In this document: one piece after another, positions 37,974 through 46,601 of the stretch
Position numbering within the stretch: the first letter of the stretch is position 1
Layout of the letters: each line of letters begins with the position of its first letter
Assembly (NCBI RefSeq): GCF_019656055.1
Contig: NZ_BPKY01000006.1
Location: 62,001-126,000 of the forward strand
Length of the DNA stretch: 64,000 nucleotides
Origin: Leuconostoc miyukkimchii
GTDB lineage: Bacteria > Bacillota > Bacilli > Lactobacillales > Lactobacillaceae
Direction: 5' to 3'
Notes under the pieces: model-generated
Told to the model about the DNA's origin: nothing
Database searches by the model: none
What the model saw: the letters and a program-made list of their open reading frames with translations, nothing else
Position numbers and translations under genes: made by a program

Positions 37974-38427
37974 CTTCTGAACTCCCTTCTAATGTGTCTA
38001 GAATACCCTGAATGAATCTTCTTGATACAGTGACACGTGTATCGTTTGTTAAAAATCCATAGTAATTACCAGAAAATGCAGCTTCCATTTTTGATAAATA
38101 CGCTAGATTAATGACTTCGGATTTAGAAATCTGTACAAAATCAGATTTTTGGTTCTCCTCCAAAAACTTCTTGAGCGTTTTTCTAGTCGTTATTTTTTGG
38201 TTATCCTTGAGCGTAAATGTTAAATCATTACCAAAACTTGTCACTAACATAATACTTGTTTTATCGATTATACGCATATCATCAGCTGTTTTAATAACGA
38301 TTTGATGCGAAGTGGTACTTTTTGATTTGAGATATTGTGCTATATCTGCTAACTGTTCAATGTCGCTACCAGAGATAACAACTTTGACATCCGACACACT
38401 ATCATCAACGTTGATGCTTATTTCCAT
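37960..38427 (-). CDS. LytTR-family DNA-binding regulator
   Basis: I place the start at ATG 38427 (155 residues) after GGGGAG. The C-terminal two-thirds is a LytTR domain (TFTLKDNQKITTRKTLKKFLEEN, FVQISKSEVINLAYL, GFLTNDTRVTVSRRFI). There is no receiver domain, so it is a stand-alone regulator. It overlaps the permease gene by 23 bases and the DUF3021 gene by 14, which points to coordinated production. The likely target is the operon's own promoter. Confidence 0.84.
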   Translation of the reverse strand: MEISINVDDSVSDVKVVISGSDIEQLADIAQYLKSKSTTSHQIVIKTADDMRIIDKTSIMLVTSFGNDLTFTLKDNQKITTRKTLKKFLEENQKSDFVQISKSEVINLAYLSKMEAAFSGNYYGFLTNDTRVTVSRRFIQGILDTLEGSSEDAIF

Positions 38428-39130
38428 TACTTCTCCCCACAACAGCTTTTACAATCATACTTAATCCTGCTAATAAAATAAGTGAATATAGTCCTATTTT
38501 ACCAGATATATAACTTGTATCCCCAAGATGTGTGGCATAGTTCGTAATAAACATTTTAATCGGTAAGTATGCACCTATCCGACCAACGTTCATATTACCC
38601 ATAATACCCGAAATGATCATGATACCAAAATAACTAATCATCGCGACGCCATACACACGAGAAAACTTCTTCAAAAGAATTGTCAATAAAAATACAATCA
38701 GAAAATATATTGCCGTGCTCAAAATTTGAAAAATCGCCATTTGCGCAATAATTGATAAGTTGGGTAAAGGTAATTTAAAATAGGATAGAAAAATATATGA
38801 ATAGATAATACTTGATAAGATGACAAACACAGTGATCGCCATGAATTTATGCCAAGCTTGGGATAGTCGTGAATAGCCAAATAGTTCCGCACGTAAAGTA
38901 AAACCACGTTCCATCTCTTGTGAAAATAACGAACTAAACCCAACAAATACCATTGAAAGTGGAATTGTGCAAAAGAAACTCAAGTAAATTTGATTTAATG
39001 CTTGCGGCACATCTGAATAGCTACCACCAAACACTAATCCCATCATTGGTGCAAAAGCGAAACCAAAAAACAACGTAATCATATTACCTAATAAATTTTG
39101 CATTTCAAAAACGAATTTCCTTGATTGCAT
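38405..39130 (-). CDS. ABC-2 type transporter permease
   Basis: A 241-residue membrane protein with about six hydrophobic helices, the size of an ABC-2 permease (FAPMMGLVFGGSYSDVPQALNQIY; FSSLFSQEMERGFTLRAELFGYSRL). It shares one base with the ATPase stop (TAATG). With that ATPase it forms an export system; drugs, peptides or lipids are possible substrates. Confidence 0.78.
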   Translation of the reverse strand: MQSRKFVFEMQNLLGNMITLFFGFAFAPMMGLVFGGSYSDVPQALNQIYLSFFCTIPLSMVFVGFSSLFSQEMERGFTLRAELFGYSRLSQAWHKFMAITVFVILSSIIYSYIFLSYFKLPLPNLSIIAQMAIFQILSTAIYFLIVFLLTILLKKFSRVYGVAMISYFGIMIISGIMGNMNVGRIGAYLPIKMFITNYATHLGDTSYISGKIGLYSLILLAGLSMIVKAVVGRSNGNKHQR

Positions 39131-39930
39131 TATGCCTGTTCTCCTTTCATAACTTCCGTATAGACTAATTCAATATCCCCTTGTGTCCGTCTAAAGTCAT
39201 CCCCATCACTAATCAAACGACGCGCAACTGCGTACTCTTGATCTGGCTGTTGCACTTTCACACTGGTTTTTATATGATTACCAATAATAAACGCTGAGTA
39301 ACCAACATATTGTTGAAACAATCTCTTAGGCTCATCAAAAGCAATGACGCGTCCATCATGAATAATTAATAACTTATCAGCTAACTGTTCAATTTCTTGA
39401 GCGTAGTGCGTGACCATTACAACCGTTGTCTGATGTTGCCTAAAATAAGCCTTTAGTTGAATAATCAATGCCTGTCGACTTTCAAAATCTAGTCCCGTTG
39501 TCATTTCATCAAGAAATAATAATGTTGGTTCTTGATAAAGTACCATGATTAAACTCATACGTTGCTTTTGTCCACCTGATATATTTTTAAAATGATGTGA
39601 CAGTTGTGAACTGAACTCAAAAAAATCAACTAATTCTTGTAGTTTAGAATCTTTATTGAGTCGCGTGTTCAATAGTCCTTCAATAATCTTTTGGTTTGTC
39701 ATGGTATCAACGTAATATTGTTCTTGCATTAATACACCGATATCATCTGTTTCAATTATTACTTCACCCTTAAAAGGTATCAATCCTAAGCAACTTTTTA
39801 CTAATGTTGATTTCCCTGAACCAGATTGTCCCATCACACCAATAATCTCACCTTTTTTTATCTCTAAGTTTGAGACAGTCAACGCAACTTTATTACCGTA
39901 AGATACACTTAAATCTTTCACTTTTAACAT
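39130..39930 (-). CDS. ABC transporter ATP-binding protein
   Basis: A 266-residue ABC ATPase with Walker A GQSGSGKST (34-42), signature ISGGQKQR and Walker B LLFLDEMTTGLD. GAGGAG precedes the ATG. It is the first gene of the four-gene operon with the ABC-2 permease, LytTR regulator and DUF3021 protein. It energises export. Confidence 0.88.
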   Translation of the reverse strand: MLKVKDLSVSYGNKVALTVSNLEIKKGEIIGVMGQSGSGKSTLVKSCLGLIPFKGEVIIETDDIGVLMQEQYYVDTMTNQKIIEGLLNTRLNKDSKLQELVDFFEFSSQLSHHFKNISGGQKQRMSLIMVLYQEPTLLFLDEMTTGLDFESRQALIIQLKAYFRQHQTTVVMVTHYAQEIEQLADKLLIIHDGRVIAFDEPKRLFQQYVGYSAFIIGNHIKTSVKVQQPDQEYAVARRLISDGDDFRRTQGDIELVYTEVMKGEQA

Positions 39931-39975
39931 ACTATTCTCCTCATGTCGTGATTTGATTGTAGCAATTTAACGCAT

Positions 39976-40004
39976 GAAAAAAACCGCTTTTGTGATAAGC
40001 GGTT
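39976..40004 (-). terminator. Minus-strand terminator upstream of the ABC operon
   Basis: AACCGCTT/AAGCGGTT with a seven-base loop and a run of T on the minus strand. It would insulate the ABC operon from minus-strand transcripts arriving from the DUF2075 module. Confidence 0.8.
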
Positions 40005-40073
40005 AAATATAACACATAAAACGTATATTTCAGAAAAATTGTGAAGCTCATTGTGGCAAATACTATAAAACGC

Positions 40074-40102
40074 TTGACGACTGCCGTAAAAATTGATATT
40101 AT
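40074..40102 (+). promoter_or_regulatory. Promoter of tRNA-Glu
   Basis: TTGACG, 17-bp spacer, TATTAT. A TGTCTGA/TCAGACA hairpin (40111-40129) sits in the leader before the tRNA. Confidence 0.7.
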
Positions 40103-40140
40103 ATTATAGTTGTCTGATTATATCAGACATCACTGACCAT

Positions 40141-40212
40141 GGCTCGTTGGTCAAGTGGCTAAGACGCTGCCCTTTCACGGCGGAATCGAGAGTTCGATTC
40201 TCTCACGAGCTA
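40141..40212 (+). tRNA. tRNA-Glu (anticodon TTC)
   Basis: A 72-base cloverleaf: acceptor GGCTCGT/ACGAGCT, anticodon stem CTGCC/GGCGG around loop CTTTCAC, T-arm GAGAG-TTCGATT-CTCTC. Position 1-72 is a G-T pair. CCA is not encoded. Confidence 0.93.
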
Positions 40213-40216
40213 TATC

Positions 40217-40243
40217 AAGTCGCAACTTCGGTTGCGGCTTTTT
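40217..40243 (+). terminator. Terminator of tRNA-Glu
   Basis: AAGTCGCAAC-TTCG-GTTGCGGCTT followed by T residues: a UUCG-tetraloop hairpin five bases after the tRNA. Confidence 0.9.
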
Positions 40244-40284
40244 ATGTTGAAAAAATTATTAACAACAAATTAAACAACCAATAA

Positions 40285-40328
40285 CTGCAGTGAATTCTCT
40301 AATTTGGCAAAATAGGGATTCACTGCAG
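40285..40328 (-). terminator. Hairpin after the DUF2075 module
   Basis: CTGCAGTGAATTC pairs with GGATTCACTGCAG (one G-T) across an 18-base loop, six bases beyond the stop of the DUF2075 gene. The minus-strand tail (TTATTGGTTGTTT) is only moderately T-rich. Confidence 0.55.
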
Positions 40329-40333
40329 ATTTA

Positions 40334-41866
40334 TTATTTTCGTCTATTTAGTAGCATTAGTCTCTGACGTAACTCTTTATTTACTGCATATATGTAAGTC
40401 CCATGAACACCACGTGTTAATAATACATTAACCACATTTTTCAAAAACGCCTTGTTCTCAATTGTGTTGTACGTTCCATTCTGCTTTCGCATTTTAAGAT
40501 GGTCACAAGAATAATCTGGATCAATATCTAATGAGTTTGTATGCTTATTCCAAATAACAGATGGACCCAAAATTACACCCACATAATTTAAATCAATTCC
40601 TTGTACTGTGAAATCACTACCAACTTCTCCTATACTCTCATTAATTTCTTGCCAAGGTATTTGCTTGTTCTGTGCTTCTTTTACTTGAGGTAACTCCAAG
40701 TTCCATGGCATAACCTCAGTTCCAAAATTCACCATCCAATATTTATCATCTTCTGGCCTGGAGGATTGGGAATACTGCCAATCATATGTCGCAACCATTC
40801 TGCTTAAACCATTTTGTTTGTTTTTAGTTTCAATAGCAGCTTTAAACTCTCTAGAATTGTCAAAAAATTCAACGTCATAATCTTCATCTTTTGGTGGCTT
40901 AATCAATGAATTTTTCTCAAAATGCGCTAACTCTTGAATCCATTGCCGCATTTCTGGACTGGCGTGTATGCGCCACTGTTCTTCCAAATAGATCGTTCTT
41001 GTATCGAATCCATTAATAAGTTGAAATAATTCTTCATTGTCATCAATCTTATTTCTCGCAGAAGTTACTTGTTTTGGATCGTAAATCAATACTAATGTTT
41101 TAGCTAATTCGTGTAAGGCAATCAAATCTGGTTTCCACTCATTTTTATTAACTCTACCGTAATTACCGCTCCACAATAAATGAGCTTCATCAACAAGAAG
41201 AACATCGACTTTCTCTTTTTTGCGAATAAAACTGGGTATATCACTCACAACATTAGTTCCCATGTCAAGTTTTTTTGCAATTTGCTCGTATGTTCTGAGC
41301 TGTTGCTCATGACGAACTAACAAGGCAATTTTAGATTGATGTTTTGTTCTTCCGTTATCATTTAATACTGTATACGGATCACGCCAAATATCATAAAACA
41401 ATTGAGACATTAACACAGTTTTTCCAGAGCCAGCTAATCCTTGAATCTTTATTATTTTATTACTTGACCCATTTATAAGCGTTTCTGCTATTACCAATCC
41501 TATTTCATTTTTCGCTTGCTCTTGTTTTTGGCTCAATGATTTAAACGGACTATTGGCGAAAAGCGCTGAGTTACGTACATCACGAAGACTTGAGACAATA
41601 TTTTGTTGATGTAATCGTTCCCATATTTCAGGAAAAACACCAGTTCGATATGCCTCACGTTCATAAAAATCAAGTGATAATCCATTATTGCGACTATTGT
41701 AAATTTTTTTAAATTTTTTATCACCTAACAAATAATTCATGAACATTTGTTCCAGTTCTAGAGTTGCAGATTTTTTAAATTTCGAGTGCCCAATTATGTA
41801 AAGTTTTTCCTCTTGTTTATCAGCACTATTTTTAATAATATTTAATTTATCGTCATTTGCTCTCAA
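40334..41866 (-). CDS. DUF2075 ATPase with N-terminal GIY-YIG-like extension
   Basis: A 510-residue protein. Walker A is GLAGSGKT (143-150) and the DEAH box is at 226-229 (LLVDEAHLLW). Later motifs GLSRMVATYDWQ, TVQGIDLNYVGVILGP and NVVNVLLTRGVHGTYIYAV match the second DUF2075 protein at 6355-7524. Residues about 20-95 (KLYIIGHSKFKKSATLELEQ and on) resemble the C-terminal part of the GIY-YIG domain found before DUF2075 in longer relatives, but the GIY-YIG catalytic start is absent. It overlaps the XRE gene by four bases. A helicase-like or defence role is suggested by family context only. Confidence 0.72.
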   Translation of the reverse strand: MRANDDKLNIIKNSADKQEEKLYIIGHSKFKKSATLELEQMFMNYLLGDKKFKKIYNSRNNGLSLDFYEREAYRTGVFPEIWERLHQQNIVSSLRDVRNSALFANSPFKSLSQKQEQAKNEIGLVIAETLINGSSNKIIKIQGLAGSGKTVLMSQLFYDIWRDPYTVLNDNGRTKHQSKIALLVRHEQQLRTYEQIAKKLDMGTNVVSDIPSFIRKKEKVDVLLVDEAHLLWSGNYGRVNKNEWKPDLIALHELAKTLVLIYDPKQVTSARNKIDDNEELFQLINGFDTRTIYLEEQWRIHASPEMRQWIQELAHFEKNSLIKPPKDEDYDVEFFDNSREFKAAIETKNKQNGLSRMVATYDWQYSQSSRPEDDKYWMVNFGTEVMPWNLELPQVKEAQNKQIPWQEINESIGEVGSDFTVQGIDLNYVGVILGPSVIWNKHTNSLDIDPDYSCDHLKMRKQNGTYNTIENKAFLKNVVNVLLTRGVHGTYIYAVNKELRQRLMLLNRRK

Positions 41867-42078
41867 ATGTTCTCTAAAAAATCAAATGCTGACAAAACTT
41901 CATGAGCATTAAATTCCAATAAACTAAAGTATTCGGCTAATAGTTCATTTGGTATCGCTCTTTTGTTATTTTCCCAATTTTGAACAGACTGTCTAGTGAC
42001 ATTCAAAATTTGTGCAACATCCTCTTGAGTTAATCTTTTATTTTCACGTTTTTGCTTAATCAATTCGTATAGTTTCAT
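41863..42078 (-). CDS. Small XRE-family helix-turn-helix protein
   Basis: A 71-residue protein that is almost entirely an XRE DNA-binding domain (KRLTQEDVAQILNVTRQSVQNWENNKR). It is translationally coupled (ATGA) to the DUF2075 ATPase. No Shine-Dalgarno sequence precedes the ATG, and a GATAAT hexamer lies close upstream, so the message may be leaderless. A 21-bp inverted repeat at 42098-42142 just upstream could be its operator. The likely role is autorepression of the pair. Confidence 0.78.
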   Translation of the reverse strand: MKLYELIKQKRENKRLTQEDVAQILNVTRQSVQNWENNKRAIPNELLAEYFSLLEFNAHEVLSAFDFLENI

Positions 42079-42097
42079 AGCTTAATTATCTCAAAAC

Positions 42098-42142
42098 AAC
42101 CTAGAAGAAAAAGCAACAATATGTTGCTTTTTCTTCTAGGTT
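42098..42142. promoter_or_regulatory. 21-bp perfect inverted repeat upstream of the XRE gene
   Basis: Arms of 21 bases (core CCTAGAAGAAAAAGCAACA) with a three-base loop. On the plus strand a T-rich tract follows. It may terminate minus-strand DUF2130 transcripts, serve as the XRE operator, or both. Confidence 0.6.
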
Positions 42143-42249
42143 TTATTTTTAAACGTTCATGTAGTTAGTGCCCATTATACTATCATAAACACTCTGATGA
42201 CGACGTTCATTGGGTAATACATCTCCAAAAGTTGGAATTTTTTACGAGA

Positions 42250-43644
42250 CTATTCCAAGCCACCAACCTCATCAAACTTCGCTTTCATCGTCGGATTACC
42301 CCGTGTGAGCTTCTTAACGCTCACATCTTCCAACTTGTTGTTAGCAAGACGTAATTGATTTTCAGACGTCGTGAGGGCTTTTTTAACGGCTTCCATGCGC
42401 GCAATGGATTTATCGATTTCTTCAATGGCAGTTTTGAAGTTTCTTGAAGCACTTTGATAGTTTTTACCAAAGGCAGTCTTAAAATTCGTTAAGTCGGTTT
42501 CAAAATGTGTAATGTCAACATTTTGTTCACGAATTTGAGCGAGTTCTTGCTTGTAGGTCACTGTATTCAGCGCGGCATTTCGCAAAACACCGATGAGCTG
42601 TACAAAAAACTGCGGACGAATGACATACATTTTGTCATACTCCGTGACTTGCACAATGCCTGTATTATAGTAATCACTATCAGCTTCTAATAATGACACT
42701 AACACCGCATACTCTGTTTTTTTCTCACGACGGTCTTTATCTAATTCCTTAAAAAAATCTGCGTTTTTGTGCTTTGTTGCCGTTGTATCAGCTTCGTTTT
42801 TCATGTCGAACATGATACTCACGAATTCTGTACCATCTTGATAATCTCTAAAAATGAAATCACCCTTTGAATTCGTCTCTGACAATTCATTATCTTTTTC
42901 AAAATAAGCGTTTGGGAAAGCATACGGACGAATCTTGTTGAATTCAGTCATGGCATATTGTTCGAGGCTTTCACCAATTTCCTTAGTCGATTGACGTGCT
43001 TTAAAGTCTTTATAGAACTCAATCTGCTCGTTTGCCATTTTTAATTCTGATTCATATTGACTTTGAATATTTTTAATTTGTAACTGCTTTTCTTGATCTT
43101 TTAGTTGTAGCTGTGAAGTCAATTCACTGAGCTTTTGATCGCATTCTGCTAATGTCTTTTGTGTCTCAGCTTCTTTTAAAATACGTTGTGTTTCAAGTTC
43201 TGATTGATTTTTTTGTTTAATTGCTTCAATTTTTGATTCTAATTCAGCAATTTCAAGCTGTCTCTTAGCTAATGTATCTTGCATGTCCAGCTCTTTTTGA
43301 ACTAATTGTGATTTGAGCTCAACATCGGCTTGCTGAGATATGCTTTTAAGCTCGGTCTCTAATGCCGTAATCTGGTTCTCTTTTTCATTGATGTGTGCTT
43401 GCAATTCTTGCTTTTGTGCTTGTAATTTATTTTCTAAAGTAACAGCTGACTGCTCAGCTTGCTGTGCTGACCACTCTTCTTTAGCTTGGGTCAACTTATC
43501 CTCTAAAATATCAGCGATTTTACCATTAATAATACTTGTATCAATATTTTGTTCATCTGTCAGATCAACGATATCACCAATCTTAGCATCTTGGTCCAAC
43601 ACTAATTCTGTCTGTGATGCAATGTGAAATTTAATTTTTGCCAT
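42250..43644 (-). CDS. DUF2130 coiled-coil protein
   Basis: A 464-residue protein. Residues about 45-220 are a long heptad-rich coiled coil full of K, E and Q (QKQELQAHINEKENQITALETEL and on). The C-terminal half carries the DUF2130 domain (GDFIFRDYQDGTEFVSIMFDMKNEADT, KKTEYAVLVSLLEADSDYYNTG), which resembles restriction-endonuclease-like folds in its D/E/K pattern. Its function is not established. It is a single gene between the XRE module and an amino-acid permease. Confidence 0.8.
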   Translation of the reverse strand: MAKIKFHIASQTELVLDQDAKIGDIVDLTDEQNIDTSIINGKIADILEDKLTQAKEEWSAQQAEQSAVTLENKLQAQKQELQAHINEKENQITALETELKSISQQADVELKSQLVQKELDMQDTLAKRQLEIAELESKIEAIKQKNQSELETQRILKEAETQKTLAECDQKLSELTSQLQLKDQEKQLQIKNIQSQYESELKMANEQIEFYKDFKARQSTKEIGESLEQYAMTEFNKIRPYAFPNAYFEKDNELSETNSKGDFIFRDYQDGTEFVSIMFDMKNEADTTATKHKNADFFKELDKDRREKKTEYAVLVSLLEADSDYYNTGIVQVTEYDKMYVIRPQFFVQLIGVLRNAALNTVTYKQELAQIREQNVDITHFETDLTNFKTAFGKNYQSASRNFKTAIEEIDKSIARMEAVKKALTTSENQLRLANNKLEDVSVKKLTRGNPTMKAKFDEVGGLE

Positions 43645-43760
43645 ATGTACTTACGCTTTAACTGACCTTTCTCAAAAATGACTAAACTAGTTTCATTATA
43701 GCAAAGATAATAGTTCAACACGCAATTTTATCCCGTGTATATGTTAAAAAAGTAAACAAC

Positions 43761-43791
43761 AAAAAACGTCCGTTTTACACGAACGTTTTGC
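43761..43791 (-). terminator. Terminator of the amino-acid permease gene
   Basis: AAAACGTTCG/CGGACGTTTT on the minus strand (one G-T) with a seven-base loop and a T run, ten bases beyond the stop. Confidence 0.85.
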
Positions 43792-43800
43792 ATTATAATA

Positions 43801-45123
43801 TTAATTTTTACGGTATTTCATAACAAAGTATAGTGGTAGTCCAGCTAATGTAGCGCCAACCCCAATTAATGCAAGTTGCCATTCTGTCAAGAGCGTCATG
43901 ACAATAATGAACAAACCACCAACAATAGCAACAATGGGCACTACTGGATAAAGCGGTACCCGATATGGTCGTTTTAATTCTGGCTCTGTATGACGTAATT
44001 TAATCACGGCAACAAAGACCAACGTATAGAACAACCAAATCACGAAAATCAACATGTCCGTTAAGGTATCAAAACCACCAACAAACATCAACGCAACTGC
44101 CAAAACTAATTCAAAGATACCCGCAATATAAGGAATTTTGAAACGATTAAGCTTAACCAAATACTTCGAAAATGGCAAGCTGTTTTCCAATGCCATAGCA
44201 TAAGGCAAACGCATACCAGTCATTGTATAGCCATTCAGTGTACCATAAATAGAAATCAAAATACCAATGGTAATTAATTTACCGCCAAAACCACCGAAAA
44301 TCTGTTGCGCCGCATCCATGGCTGTGTTAGCATTGCCTTGAACAGCGCTAAAAGGCAATGCGTGAAGGAAGGCATAATTAACCAACAAATAGATGACCAT
44401 AATACCCATCAAACCACCAGCAATCGCACGTGGCAAGTCACGTGTTGGGTTCTTCATTTCACCAGCAATATTACCCACGTGAATCCAACCATCATAGGCA
44501 TACATTGTAGCGATTAAACCAGCACCCATCGCTGATGCCCAACCACTCACTTCATGTCCAGGTGCAACTGGGAAAAGTGTCACATCAACGCCACCTGATT
44601 GAAATAAGCCAAAAATAATAATTAAAGCCAATGGAATCAATTTGAAAAATAACGTAATTGCTTGGAATTGCCCAGCAATTTTTGAACCTAGCATATTAAT
44701 GCCAGCAATTGATACTAAGGCAACAATTCCTGACGGAATAATCGCACCGTAACCCCAGTGCAAAAGATTTGCCACCTGCGTGCCAAAGATAATCCCTTTG
44801 GCAGCAATACTTGCTGGGAAGTAAATAATAATTTGTGCCCAACCTAATAAATAGCTAGCTAATTTACCATAAGCCCGTTCGATATAGACAAGCATACCAC
44901 CTGTTTGAGGCAATGCTGCTGCCAATTCAGCGCCAGTCAACCCTGCCGCCAAACTAATCAAGCCACCAACTAGCCAAACAAACAATGACATGCTGGTGGA
45001 TCCTGTGGCATCCGCTACACTCGAAGCTTTATAAAATACACCTGCACCTATGACTGTGCCCATGACTGTTGAAATAGCAGGAATTAACGTCATAGTACGA
45101 TTAAGTTTTTGATCAGTCCCCAT
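43801..45123 (-). CDS. APC-superfamily amino-acid permease
   Basis: A 440-residue protein with about 12 hydrophobic helices. The family motif in helix 1 is STVMGTVIGAGVFYKASSVA (unwound GxG region), followed by AAALPQTGGMLVYIERAYGKLASYLLGWAQ. It resembles SteT/LAT-type amino-acid exchangers. AAGGGG precedes the ATG. Substrate unknown. Confidence 0.85.
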   Translation of the reverse strand: MGTDQKLNRTMTLIPAISTVMGTVIGAGVFYKASSVADATGSTSMSLFVWLVGGLISLAAGLTGAELAAALPQTGGMLVYIERAYGKLASYLLGWAQIIIYFPASIAAKGIIFGTQVANLLHWGYGAIIPSGIVALVSIAGINMLGSKIAGQFQAITLFFKLIPLALIIIFGLFQSGGVDVTLFPVAPGHEVSGWASAMGAGLIATMYAYDGWIHVGNIAGEMKNPTRDLPRAIAGGLMGIMVIYLLVNYAFLHALPFSAVQGNANTAMDAAQQIFGGFGGKLITIGILISIYGTLNGYTMTGMRLPYAMALENSLPFSKYLVKLNRFKIPYIAGIFELVLAVALMFVGGFDTLTDMLIFVIWLFYTLVFVAVIKLRHTEPELKRPYRVPLYPVVPIVAIVGGLFIIVMTLLTEWQLALIGVGATLAGLPLYFVMKYRKN

Positions 45124-45245
45124 GGTGGCCCCTTAGTGAAGTTTAATATTTATTCATACTCTTATATCATAACAGGTTAGATGTTACAAACCTACCACTT
45201 TTGAATATTTTTACACATTATCTCATAATGATGCTGATTACCATC

Positions 45246-45274
45246 TTGACAGTTATTTTTTTTGATGATACTCT
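45246..45274 (+). promoter_or_regulatory. Promoter of the MFS leader
   Basis: A perfect TTGACA -35 (45246-45251) with TACTCT 17 bp downstream, or GATACT at 15 bp. The -10 is weak, but no other TTGACA lies nearby. Confidence 0.5.
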
Positions 45275-45370
45275 GAAAAGTATACTGAATATTACACAAT
45301 TATTGTGTATGCGTTATCCTGCAATAGTGGATGTAGATTGGGCGTTGTCAATGCGACGCCCTCTTTTTTA
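45275..45370 (+). ncRNA. Structured leader or small RNA upstream of the MFS gene
   Basis: Between the promoter and the terminator is about 90 bases of RNA with an ACACAA/TTGTGT hairpin, a middle segment GCGTTATCCTGCAATAGTGG, and a GC-rich terminator. No known riboswitch consensus fits. It may be an attenuator controlling the transporter, or a short independent RNA. Confidence 0.4.
45340..45370 (+). terminator. Terminator in the MFS leader
   Basis: GGGCGTTG/CGACGCCC (one T-G) with loop TCAATG and TCTTTTTTA after. It stands about 43 bases before the MFS start codon, in an attenuator position. Confidence 0.82.
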
Positions 45371-45412
45371 TACTCTTTTTACAAAAACTAACAGAAAGCA
45401 TGATGATTCCAC

Positions 45413-46585
45413 ATGACACAAATTCAAAAACGTGCCCTCGTATTAATAGTCGGCTCACAACTCCTAATTATGCTAGGTATTGGTTTAATTATTCCAGTTG
45501 AACCCTATATCAAAGAAGATATGCACCTCACTGCAACTGATATGGGTGTTATGGCAGCCTTGTTTGCAGTGGCACAATTTATTGCTTCTCCTATTATCGG
45601 TCGCTTTTCAGATAAATTTTCACGTGTCCCATTAATTGCTGCCGGTCTCTTGCTTTTTACAATTTCCGAAGGCCTCTTTGCTTTTGGAATTGGACACTCA
45701 CTCTGGCAACTCAATAGTGCTCGTGCATTAGGTGGACTAGCTGCTGCATTATCAATGCCTTCAATTACCGCACTAGCATCAGACATGACTACTAGTGAGA
45801 ATCGTGCACGTGTTATTGGTTGGTTATCAGCATCATTTAGTGGTGGTATTATTTTAGGCCCTGGAATTGGTGGTATGTTAGCCAACATTGATCATACTTT
45901 ACCGTTCTTCGGCTCTGCAATTTTGGGTTTAACTGCATTTGTCGTCTTTATTATTTTCATGCCCGATGAACAAAAACTTCGTGTCAAAAAAAGTACGGCA
46001 CAAGACAAAACTACCAAAAGAGTTGGTACCAGACAGTTTTGGTCTATTGCTCTAATCATGTTGCTCATCATGATTCTTGTCTCGTCATTTGGTTTGGCAG
46101 CATTTGAAAACATGTTCAGCCTGTATTTCCACGATGTACGTGGTTTCAATCTGTCAGAAATTGCCTGGTTTTTGGTTGTTAATGGCATCTTATCATTAAT
46201 ATTCCAAGTTGTTTTCTTCGAAAAATTAGTTCACTATATTGGTGAACTAATGGTGATTCGCATTAGCTTCATTTCAGGTTTCTTGTCTATTGTTTGGATT
46301 TTATTTGCACAAAGCAAATGGGAAGTCTTCGTTGCCACATTGATTGTTTTCGTTGGTTTTGACATCTTACGCCCAGCCATTACAACTTTACTTTCACACA
46401 TCAACGAATCACAGCAAGGTCTGATTAACGGACTCAACATGTCATTAACAAGTGTCGGCAATATTGTTGGACCCGTTCTAGGTGGCATCTTTTTAGATAT
46501 TGGTAGTAACCTACCATATGCTTTTGTGGCAATTATTTTAGCAATTGCTAGTTTGTTAACGTTTACGGTTAGATTTAAAAAATAG
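45413..46585 (+). CDS. MFS transporter (DHA1-like drug/metabolite exporter)
   Basis: A 390-residue membrane protein with about 12 hydrophobic helices. The helix 2-3 loop is PIIGRFSDKFSRVPLI and motif C-like GGIILGPGIGGMLA appears near residue 145. The ATG lacks a good Shine-Dalgarno sequence at normal distance; AGAAAG lies 17 or more bases upstream. Together with the leader terminator this suggests conditional expression. Substrate unknown. Confidence 0.82.
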   Translation: MTQIQKRALVLIVGSQLLIMLGIGLIIPVEPYIKEDMHLTATDMGVMAALFAVAQFIASPIIGRFSDKFSRVPLIAAGLLLFTISEGLFAFGIGHSLWQLNSARALGGLAAALSMPSITALASDMTTSENRARVIGWLSASFSGGIILGPGIGGMLANIDHTLPFFGSAILGLTAFVVFIIFMPDEQKLRVKKSTAQDKTTKRVGTRQFWSIALIMLLIMILVSSFGLAAFENMFSLYFHDVRGFNLSEIAWFLVVNGILSLIFQVVFFEKLVHYIGELMVIRISFISGFLSIVWILFAQSKWEVFVATLIVFVGFDILRPAITTLLSHINESQQGLINGLNMSLTSVGNIVGPVLGGIFLDIGSNLPYAFVAIILAIASLLTFTVRFKK

Positions 46586-46601
46586 TTTACTCTAACGACC
46601 C

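Noticed and set aside
40141-42142. Mobile island integrated at tRNA-Glu
   Set aside because: No integrase and no direct repeat of the tRNA 3' end was seen on the far side.
45201-45416. 71-codon plus-strand frame before the MFS gene
   Set aside because: It runs through the leader promoter and terminator and has no ribosome-binding site.
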